Shown: piece after piece, positions 42,905 to 50,358 of the stretch | Numbering within the stretch: the stretch's first letter is position 1 | Layout of the letters: each line of letters begins with the position of its first letter | Assembly: GCA_944326605.1 (NCBI GenBank) | Contig: CALVEM010000008.1 | Span: forward strand, 1 to 64,000 | Source: Candidatus Gastranaerophilales bacterium | GTDB lineage: Bacteria > Cyanobacteriota > Vampirovibrionia > Gastranaerophilales > Gastranaerophilaceae | Direction of reading: 5' to 3' | Length of the DNA stretch: 64,000 nt | Program-made: the position numbers and the translations under genes | Notes under the pieces: model-generated | Seen by the model: only the letters and a program-made list of their open reading frames with translations | Databases searched by the model: none | Told to the model about the DNA's origin: nothing

Positions 42905-45046
42905 ATGGTACCTGAAACAAAGAAATTTGAAATTGAAATCGGCGGTAAAACTGTTACCGTTGAAACAGGGAAGTATGCACAGTCCGCCAACGGTTCAGTT
43001 ACGGTAAGATGCGGTGATACAATGCTTTTTGTTCACTGCTGCGTATCAAAAGAACCCAGAGTCGGAATTGACTTTTTCCCGCTGTTAATTGATTATGAAG
43101 AAAGAATGTCATCTATCGGCCGTATCCCCGGAGGTTACAACCGTTCTGAAGGCAAAGCCGGAGATAAGGCAATTCTTATTTCAAGACTTATCGACAGACC
43201 AATAAGACCACTGTTTCCTAAAGGTTACAGAAATGATATACAAATCGTAGCGCAGTTATTCAGCTATGATCAGGTTAATCAGCCTGATACTCTTGCAATG
43301 CTTGGTGCATCATGTGCTTTAATGCTTTCAGGAGCGCCTTTTGAAGGACCTATAGGTGCTGTCAGAGTTTCCAGAGACGAAAACGGCAATATGATTGCGA
43401 ACCCGACTCACCAGCAGGCTGATAAATCAGATTTAGATATTGTAGTTGCAGGTACACACGATTCTGTAATTATGGTAGAAGCAGGATGTAAGTTCGTGAC
43501 TGAAGACGATATTATGAATGCAGTTGAATTTGCGCAAGCAGAAATCAGAAAACAATGCGATGCTCAGGTTGCATTTATGAAAGAATGCGGAGTTGAAAGG
43601 GAAGAATTTGTAAATCCTTACGATACTTCCGAAATCAAAAAGATTATTGATGAAACAGCTCACGATATGATTTTTGATGCTTACCATAATTTTGACAGAG
43701 AATACAGACAAAATAAACTTGAAGAAGCTAAAAAACTTGTTAAAGAAAAAATTGATGCTCTTCCTGAAGATGACTACATCAAAAAAATTATGGAAGAAAC
43801 AGGCATCGACTTTGTTGCAGAAGAATTCAAAAATGCCGAAAAACACATTATGCGTACAATGATTCTTGACGAAGGCGTCAGAGCTGACGGCAGAAAACCT
43901 AATGAAGTCCGCCCGATATGGTGTGAAGTAGGAGTTCTGCCGAGAGCTCACGGTTCAGCAGTATTTACCAGAGGGCAAACTCAGGTTCTGTCTGTTGCAA
44001 CTCTTGCAGGACCCGGAATGAAACAGGAGCTTGACGGAGTTGACCCGCAGACTGAAAAAACTTATATGCACAAATACATATTCCCTGGATTTTCCGTAGG
44101 TGAAGTTAAACCTCTAAGAGGACCTGGCAGACGTGAAGTAGGACACGGCAATCTTGCAGAAAGAGCCAATATTCCTGCACTTCCGTCTCAGGAAGAATTC
44201 GGCTATACAATCCGAGTAACATCTGATGTTCTTGAATCAAACGGTTCAACATCAATGGCATCAACTTGCGGTTCATCAATGGCTTTAATGAATGCAGGTG
44301 TTCCAGTTAAATGTATGATTGGCGGTGTTGCAATGGGTATGATAACGGAAGAAGGCAAAGAACCCGTTGTATTAACAGATATTCAAGGTATCGAAGACTT
44401 TTTAGGCGATATGGATTTTAAAGTTACAGGAAACGATACCGGAATTACTGCTCTTCAAATGGATATGAAAGCTAAAGGTATTGCAAACGAAACCCTCCGC
44501 CGCGCTTTAGCACAGGCAAAAGAAGGCAGATTGCATATCTTAGGCAAGATGAGAGAAGTAATTTCAGCACCTGCAGACCACTTATCTCCGTATGCTCCAA
44601 GTATTACAACCATGACAATTCCTGTTGAAGATATCGGAACAGTAATCGGACCTGGCGGAAAACAGATTAGAGCAATCATCGACGCTTCAGGTGCCGAAAT
44701 TGATATTCAGGATTCAGGCGTTGTAACAATTACTTCTAATGATCAAGAAGGGGCTGAAATAGCTCAGAGAATGATTAAAGAATTAACATTCAAACCTGAA
44801 CCCGGAATGGTTGTAAAAGGTAAAGTTGTAAGAATTATACCTATCGGTGCATTCGTAGAACTTGCACCTGGCAAAGACGGTATGGTACATATTTCTCAAG
44901 TTTGCAATGAGAGAATAGATACAATTGAACCGCATCTTCATATCGGCGACGAAGTTATCGTTAAAGTAATTAAAATCGACGATAAAGGCAGAGTTAACCT
45001 AACAATTAAAGGCGTTTCAGAAGAGGAAAAAGCTCAGGTTGAATAA
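42905..45046 (+). CDS. pnp: Polyribonucleotide nucleotidyltransferase
   Basis: A 713-aa phosphorolytic exoribonuclease. Two RNase PH domains (first about 10-150, second from about 310 with LPRAHGSAVFTRGQTQVL), a KH domain (TVIGPGGKQIRAIIDASGA) and a C-terminal S1 domain (KGKVVRIIPIGAFVEL). RNA turnover enzyme, part of the degradosome in many bacteria; rng (RNase E/G) is at 60.7 kb. The ATG at 42905 has the ribosome-binding site; an upstream in-frame start at 42806 would translate the hairpin leader. Confidence 0.96.
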   Translation: MVPETKKFEIEIGGKTVTVETGKYAQSANGSVTVRCGDTMLFVHCCVSKEPRVGIDFFPLLIDYEERMSSIGRIPGGYNRSEGKAGDKAILISRLIDRPIRPLFPKGYRNDIQIVAQLFSYDQVNQPDTLAMLGASCALMLSGAPFEGPIGAVRVSRDENGNMIANPTHQQADKSDLDIVVAGTHDSVIMVEAGCKFVTEDDIMNAVEFAQAEIRKQCDAQVAFMKECGVEREEFVNPYDTSEIKKIIDETAHDMIFDAYHNFDREYRQNKLEEAKKLVKEKIDALPEDDYIKKIMEETGIDFVAEEFKNAEKHIMRTMILDEGVRADGRKPNEVRPIWCEVGVLPRAHGSAVFTRGQTQVLSVATLAGPGMKQELDGVDPQTEKTYMHKYIFPGFSVGEVKPLRGPGRREVGHGNLAERANIPALPSQEEFGYTIRVTSDVLESNGSTSMASTCGSSMALMNAGVPVKCMIGGVAMGMITEEGKEPVVLTDIQGIEDFLGDMDFKVTGNDTGITALQMDMKAKGIANETLRRALAQAKEGRLHILGKMREVISAPADHLSPYAPSITTMTIPVEDIGTVIGPGGKQIRAIIDASGAEIDIQDSGVVTITSNDQEGAEIAQRMIKELTFKPEPGMVVKGKVVRIIPIGAFVELAPGKDGMVHISQVCNERIDTIEPHLHIGDEVIVKVIKIDDKGRVNLTIKGVSEEEKAQVE

Positions 45047-45074
45047 AAAAGAGGGCATCAGCCCTCTTTTTTTT
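45047..45074. terminator. Bidirectional terminator between pnp and the convergent prepilin gene
   Basis: GAGGGC-ATCA-GCCCTC flanked by A6 and T8, overlapping the minus-strand prepilin stop codon. Confidence 0.85.
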
Positions 45075-45938
45075 AATAATTCATCTGCCACCCGTCATCC
45101 ATAATTTTGCCAAATGCACCGGTATATGACCCTTTTGAAGAATCAGTAACTAATCCGTATTCTTCAAATGCATAATCTTTTATAGTACCGTCATTATCAA
45201 TAAACATAACAAAATAATCCCTGCCGAAAATATTAGGTCCGCTTGTTCCATTAACATCAACCTCTATAGTAGCGACAGCACCTTTTAAATTAGTCGTACT
45301 GCCTTCCTGCTCGTCATCTTCATTAATACTGCCAGAACCATTCTCAACATCAATACAAAGTATGGCTCCACTTGCGAGTGTGATAACCCGATTACAAGTA
45401 GGATTACCGCCTGATATAACAGTTGAAGAATTTATATAGCCGTATTGCGAAGCAAAACAGTCTTTTACTGCACTACCGCAGTCTTTAACAACTTTAAGGT
45501 GAGAACTTATAAAATCATTCAAGCCGTCAATAGTATTAAATCTTGACTCCTTTAAATTGACAGCATTTTTTTCTGTAATGTAAAGAGATAAAGCCTGTGA
45601 CATTTCACTATAGACTTTATGCAATTGCGTTACATAAACTTTTCGCTGGTGATTTTGCATCAATGTCGGAACAGTCATTGCTGATACAACTCCGATTATT
45701 CCTAAGGTTACTAAGACCTCTGCTAAGGTAAATGCACATTTCTTTAGACGATAGGACGTTAAGACGTTAGGACAATAAGTTCGTTTCAGTGAAGAGAGTT
45801 TCTCTGCATCCCTTCCTCTGGGGAGGAAAGTATTATTTACGATACTGGCTTTGCGACTTCGCGTCTTTGCATCTTTGCTTCTACCTAGCTGAGGAGTGCC
45901 CCCCCCCCGACATTTTCAGTTTCAAATAATCTTTTCAT
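45073..45938 (-). CDS. Phase-variable prepilin candidate, off-frame at G10
   Basis: ATG at 45938 behind AAGGGG. The frame as given reads MKRLFETENVGGGALLS then TAG; at G9 it also stops. With 11 (or 8) G it runs without a stop to 45073 (about 288 aa). In that reading a 69-residue leader precedes FTLAEVLVTLGIIGVV. The mature N-terminal ~45 residues match the intact prepilin at 2.0 kb, which also begins MKRLF but has only a 9-residue leader. Repeat-like DNA fills the difference (45.73-45.89 kb). A degenerate calcium-loop-like stretch (DVENGSGSINEDDEQ) sits where the paralog has its EF-hand loop. Confidence 0.75.
45899..45908. repeat. C10 homopolymer tract, phase-variation candidate 2
   Basis: Ten C on the plus strand (G10 in the coding strand) at codons 11-14 of the prepilin gene. 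Plus-strand left flank AGCTGAGGAGTG, right flank GACAT. Confidence 0.85.
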
Positions 45939-46062
45939 TTTTTCCCCTTTCTTATTTAATGTACACGTCCACTATACACTATAATTAACAATTTTTCAAT
46001 GGAAATAAATTAACAAAATAAATCTTTTGTGTTACGCTTTAATTAACTGGAGGATGAATATC

Positions 46063-47106
46063 ATGTACGATGTTATAACGATTGGAAGCGCAACAATGGA
46101 TGTATTTGTTGAAAGCGATGATGCAAATATTGTCTCAGTTTCAACAAAAAACAAAAAATCAGAATTTATGAGTTACCCCTACGGAGCAAAAGTCGAAATA
46201 ACAGAATTTACATCAAAAGTCGGCGGCGGCGGGATTAATACAGCCGTAAATTTCGCCAATCTAGGATATAACACAAGTGCAATATTTAAAATAGGAGATG
46301 ATATCTATTCTGACGGAATTCTGGAATCCTTTAAAGACAAAAATGTCGACTTATCCAATATAATTCAGGATAAAAATTTAAGTACAGGTTTTTCAATTAT
46401 CCTTGTAAGTTTTCAGGGAGACAGAACCGTTCTGGCACACAGAGGTGCAAACGCGCAGCTGCAAAAATCCGACATTAATTTTGAAGCTATTAAAAATGCA
46501 AAACTTTTATATATAGCGCCTCTTAACGGCGACAGTACAAAAGTTCTTGACGATATAGCTAATTTTGCAAGAGAAAACAACGTATTTGTATGCTTTAATG
46601 CAGGTTCTTCCAGCTTGAAGAAAGGTTTTAGCTATCTCAAAAAAATTCTGGAAGATGCAAACATTGTTGTTATGAACAAAGAAGAAGCCTCCCTGGCTAC
46701 ACAAATACATGTACGCCCGGATACAAGAGAGGAAAAATTTTCGGAAGAACTTATACATCCTGACATAAAAGAGATGTTCAAAAAATTAAAAGTTGCAGAT
46801 TACCAGATTATTGTAATAACAGACGGCGGTAAAGGTGCTTATGCTTATGACGGCAAAGATTTTTACTACTGTCCTGTATTTGACGGTCCAGTCGTTTCAA
46901 CTCTTGGAGCAGGAGATGCTTTTGCTTCAACTTTTTGCGCGGCACTCGGCAGAACAAACAGAGATATCGGAAAAGCATTGATGTATGCTTCCGTTAACTC
47001 CGCAGGAGTTGTTTCAGAGTTCGGAGCAACACAAGGTCTGCTTACATTTGAACAAATTGAAGAAAAATTAAAAGCAGCTCCTTCTTATACATTTAAGAAA
47101 GCTTGA
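46063..47106 (+). CDS. PfkB family carbohydrate kinase (ribokinase-like)
   Basis: A 347-aa protein. The N-terminal signature is VGGGGINTAVNFANLGY; the C-terminal anion-hole motif STLGAGDAFASTF contains the catalytic Asp. The substrate (ribose, adenosine, fructose derivative) is not fixed by the sequence. The ATG at 46063 has a GGAGGA ribosome-binding site. The -35 box of the next prepilin gene overlaps its stop codon. Confidence 0.85.
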   Translation: MYDVITIGSATMDVFVESDDANIVSVSTKNKKSEFMSYPYGAKVEITEFTSKVGGGGINTAVNFANLGYNTSAIFKIGDDIYSDGILESFKDKNVDLSNIIQDKNLSTGFSIILVSFQGDRTVLAHRGANAQLQKSDINFEAIKNAKLLYIAPLNGDSTKVLDDIANFARENNVFVCFNAGSSSLKKGFSYLKKILEDANIVVMNKEEASLATQIHVRPDTREEKFSEELIHPDIKEMFKKLKVADYQIIVITDGGKGAYAYDGKDFYYCPVFDGPVVSTLGAGDAFASTFCAALGRTNRDIGKALMYASVNSAGVVSEFGATQGLLTFEQIEEKLKAAPSYTFKKA

Positions 47107-47131
47107 CAAAATATGAAAAATCATAAATAAT
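47103..47131 (+). promoter_or_regulatory. Promoter of the 47.2 kb prepilin gene
   Basis: TTGACA (47103-47108), 17-base spacer, AATAAT (47126-47131). The whole block is nearly identical to the one upstream of the 49.5 kb prepilin gene. Confidence 0.65.
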
Positions 47132-47156
47132 AAAAGAAAAAAGAAGGAGTTGGAAT

Positions 47157-48112
47157 ATGTTTAACAGAGAAGCTTTGAGGTGCCCCCCCCCCAACAGGAT
47201 AACGATGTAACAAGGGATTACAGGATTGTAAAGTTAAGGCTGCCGAAGATCAAGATGTCCGGAAGGCAAGCTGACGTTCATGAGATCCTGAAACGAGTTC
47301 AGGATGACATTAATATTTTCCCGAAACGAACTTGTTCACTTATTAACTTATTTTCTTATTCACTTCATAAAAAAGCCGCATTTACTCTGGCTGAAGTCCT
47401 TATCACACTCGGAATTATAGGTGTCGTTGCGGCAATGACAATTCCTGTTTTGATATCTAAATACCAGGAAAGAGTTTGGCTAACATCATTTAAAAAAACA
47501 TATTCTATCCTATATCAAGCATATCTGCGTGCACCTCAAGATTACGGAACCGCAAATACTTGGTGTGCCGAGGGAAATACTGATTGTGCAAAAACATATT
47601 TTGATATTTTGTCACAATATCTAAAAACAGCACAAATTTGGGGATTTAACTCACCTTTTGACAATTCAATAAGAGGGAAATATCGTGATTTAGACGGCAG
47701 CACAATGGGACATGTGAATGTTTTTCCGGACAATAAATATTATAATTTTGCATTAAATGATGGCACATTAATTGGTATATCATATTCCGGAGATTTGAAT
47801 GCACCGTTATTACAGGTTGATACCAACGGTCTAAAAGGTCCAAATCAATTAGGAAAGGATTTCTTTTACATATCTTTAATTCGAAGGAATGACAATCCTG
47901 TTATAGGCGGCTATTCATTGTGGTGGTTAGGGAGCGATAAAGTTTACTGCACAAATGCGCAGCACAGCGGCTGGTGGAGCGGAGGCGGATGTTCTTTATG
48001 GATAATTTCAACCGGCAATATGGATTATCTGCATAGGAATTTAACTTCAGATGAATGGAAAAAAGCTGTAAAAAGCTTACTTCTTGATGCGTATAAAGAT
48101 TCTTTAAATTAA
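47157..48112 (+). CDS. Phase-variable prepilin candidate, off-frame at C10
   Basis: ATG at 47157 behind AAGGAG. As given: MFNREALRCPPPNRITM then TAA; at C9 it also stops. With 11 (or 8) C it is open to the stop at 48112 (about 318 aa). The leader is then 75 residues, far longer than usual, and includes a CCTGAAACGAGTTCAGG palindrome read as coding DNA. FTLAEVLITLGIIGVVAAMT follows, then a pilin body with LLQVDTNGLKGPNQLGKDFF. A GTG at 47180, inside the tract, could start the same frame but has no ribosome-binding site. Confidence 0.78.
47183..47192. repeat. C10 homopolymer tract, phase-variation candidate 3
   Basis: Ten C in the coding strand of a plus-strand prepilin gene, at codons 9-12. 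Left flank AGCTTTGAGGTG, right flank AACAGG. Confidence 0.85.
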
Positions 48113-48181
48113 TTTACACTATAAAAAATTTTTTTTATGTTAAAATAAATCTGTAAAGAGCTTTATGAAAGGACAAGGGAT

Positions 48182-49462
48182 ATGAATAAAGTTGTAGTAG
48201 GCGCTCAATGGGGCGACGAAGGCAAAGCTAAAATTACTGATTTATTAGCTCAAAATGCTGATTTGATTATAAGATATCAAGGCGGCTGCAATGCGGGACA
48301 CACTGTTGTCGCCCATAACAAAACTTTTAAATTCCACTTGATCCCTTCAGGCATTTTATACAAAGGTAAAAAATGTTTTATCGGAGCAGGAACTGTTATA
48401 CTGCCTGAATACTTTGAACAGGAAATTAAGGAGCTCATAAAAGAAGGCATTGATGTTTCTGGGCTCAAAATTAATCCGCTTGCTTCAATTACAATGCCTT
48501 ATCATACCGAAGTTGACGGATACTCAGAAAACACAGCCACAAAAGGGAAAATCGGAACTACTAAAAAAGGCATCGGTCCGACCTACACAGATAAAATGGC
48601 AAGAATAGGCTTTAAAATTCAGGATTTATATTCACCTGAAGCCTTGAATGAAAAAATTGATATTATATTGCCTTTAAAAAATAAAACTCTTGAAAAGGTA
48701 TACGGACTTGAACCTTATACAAAAGATTGTCTTCTGGCTCTTTGTGAAAAGTATGCGGAAATTTTCAAACCTTACGTATGCTTTAACTGGCAAAAAGAAC
48801 TTGAAGATGCAAAACGTGATAAAAAAGCAATTCTTTTTGAAGGAGCTCAAGGCGTAATGCTTGATATAGATTACGGTACATATCCTTTCGTAACTTCATC
48901 AAATCCGATAGGCGGCGGTGCTGCAACAGGTTCAGGATACGGACCTACAATGATTGATGAAGTTATAGGGGTAGCAAAAGCTTATGTAACCCGTGTTGGA
49001 GAAGGTCCTTTTGTTACGGAATTAAAAGATGAAACCGGCAATAAAATCCGTGAAATAGGTCATGAATACGGGGTTACAACAGGCAGGGCAAGACGCTGCG
49101 GCTGGTTTGATGCAGTTACAATGAAATATGCCGTTTTAGTCGGAGGCTTGACATCAATTGCTTTAACAAAAATAGATGTATTTGATACATTTGATGAAAT
49201 CAAACTCTGTACAGCATATAAAGACAAACGTGACGGAAAAATTTATACAAACTATCCGACAGACGTGTTTATTCACAAGTATCTCGAGCCTGTTTACGAA
49301 ATTCACAAAGGCTGGGGGCAAGACGTTACAGGCATAAGAGAATATGACAAACTGCCGGAAAACTGCAAAAAATACCTTGCGCGTCTTGAAGAACTTCTCG
49401 AAGTCCCTATCTCAATTATAAGTGTAGGTCCTGACAGAGAACAAACCATTTTCAAGAAGTAA
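48182..49462 (+). CDS. purA: Adenylosuccinate synthase
   Basis: A 426-aa protein. GAQWGDEGKAKITDLLA is the P-loop start, with GGCNAGHTVV, TTKKGIGPTYTDKMAR, and VGEGPFVTEL. It makes adenylosuccinate from IMP, aspartate and GTP. AAAGGACAAGGG precedes the ATG. It lies between two tract-bearing prepilin genes with no functional link evident. Confidence 0.96.
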   Translation: MNKVVVGAQWGDEGKAKITDLLAQNADLIIRYQGGCNAGHTVVAHNKTFKFHLIPSGILYKGKKCFIGAGTVILPEYFEQEIKELIKEGIDVSGLKINPLASITMPYHTEVDGYSENTATKGKIGTTKKGIGPTYTDKMARIGFKIQDLYSPEALNEKIDIILPLKNKTLEKVYGLEPYTKDCLLALCEKYAEIFKPYVCFNWQKELEDAKRDKKAILFEGAQGVMLDIDYGTYPFVTSSNPIGGGAATGSGYGPTMIDEVIGVAKAYVTRVGEGPFVTELKDETGNKIREIGHEYGVTTGRARRCGWFDAVTMKYAVLVGGLTSIALTKIDVFDTFDEIKLCTAYKDKRDGKIYTNYPTDVFIHKYLEPVYEIHKGWGQDVTGIREYDKLPENCKKYLARLEELLEVPISIISVGPDREQTIFKK

Positions 49463-49464
49463 TA

Positions 49465-49493
49465 TTGACAAATATGAAAAAATCATAAATAAT
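49465..49493 (+). promoter_or_regulatory. Promoter of the 49.5 kb prepilin gene
   Basis: TTGACA (49465-49470), 17-base spacer, AATAAT (49488-49493). The 29-base block matches the promoter at 47103 except for a shift of one A. Confidence 0.65.
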
Positions 49494-49522
49494 GATAGGA
49501 AATAATATAGGAGGTAAAAATT

Positions 49523-50318
49523 ATGGATATTAGAGAGCTAAGAATTGCCCCCCCCCCGAAAAACACTCGACTTTTAAGGGATTAACGGGTTTTACATTAG
49601 CTGAAGTTTTGATTACTATAGGAATTATAGGTATCGTTGCAGCTTTTACAATGCCGGTTCTAATCAACCAGACAAAAAAGAAAGAACTACAGGTTGCCTT
49701 TAAAACAACTTACTCTGAGCTTAACCAAGCAGCTAAACTTTATTATGTACACGAGGGTATATCATTTCCGGAAGATTATACAACAAGGCACCAGGCAGAT
49801 GGGAATTTAACTTCAACAATAAAAAAATTAATGAAATATTTCCATGGCGGCAGTCAATATAGTTCTTCTTACTGGGGAAATGAAGAAGAAGTCTTGTCCT
49901 ATGATATATACATTCTTAATAATAAAGAGAAGAATGATGGTACAATTTGCAATAACACCGGATACTGGACAAACAATTCAGGAAAAATATATTCATTTAA
50001 TGACCCTGCGACTGATACATTAACGAACGGACCAATTATTTGTGTAGATACAAACGGACAAAAAAACCTAACAGATATGGATATGATGTTTTCTTATTTA
50101 TGTTTACAATAGATAATACTGTTATTCCTATGGGGATTAAACACCCAAATAACCCAACCAATAACAGCATTTCAATAAATGGATTTGTATCAGGTGCTGA
50201 ATATTGTACATATTCAAAAGATACAAGAGCAGGAGGTTTCTCGTGTGCATCGTATGCACTAAGTGATACAAGTCCTGAAGATCCTTCTAAAAGCTATTGG
50301 AGAGATTTTCTTAAATAG
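49523..50318 (+). CDS. Phase-variable prepilin candidate with two homopolymer frameshifts
   Basis: ATG at 49523 behind GGAGG. At C10 it reads MDIRELRIAPPPKNTRLLRD then stop; at 11 (or 8) it opens to a 23-residue leader ending GLTG and FTLAEVLITIGIIGIV. A second break follows: near 50060 the frame leaves the pilin pattern in a run of seven A and stops at 50112. One more A would restore VDTNGQKKPNRYGYDVFLF and continue to 50318 (about 265 aa in all). Either it is truly broken, or both homopolymers were called one base short. Confidence 0.7.
49548..49557. repeat. C10 homopolymer tract, phase-variation candidate 4
   Basis: Ten C in the coding strand, at codons 9-12. Left flank AGCTAAGAATTG, right flank GAAAAA. 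Confidence 0.85.
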
Positions 50319-50346
50319 TAATTAGCAATTTTTTTATACTTCATGT

Positions 50347-50352
50347 TTTAAT
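50347..50352 (+). promoter_or_regulatory. -10-like box of a possible leaderless promoter (M16 gene)
   Basis: TTTAAT, six bases, GTG start, no ribosome-binding site. In A/T-rich DNA, so a modest call. Confidence 0.35.
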
Positions 50353-50358
50353 ATATAT

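Noticed and set aside
43433-43951. 172-codon minus-strand frame within pnp
   Set aside because: Antisense of a clearly coding region; Phe/Asn/Cys-rich shadow.
47180-47182. GTG inside the tract as the real start of the 47.2 kb prepilin
   Set aside because: No ribosome-binding site. The upstream ATG with AAGGAG and a promoter fits the other four loci; kept only as an alternative in the gene entry.
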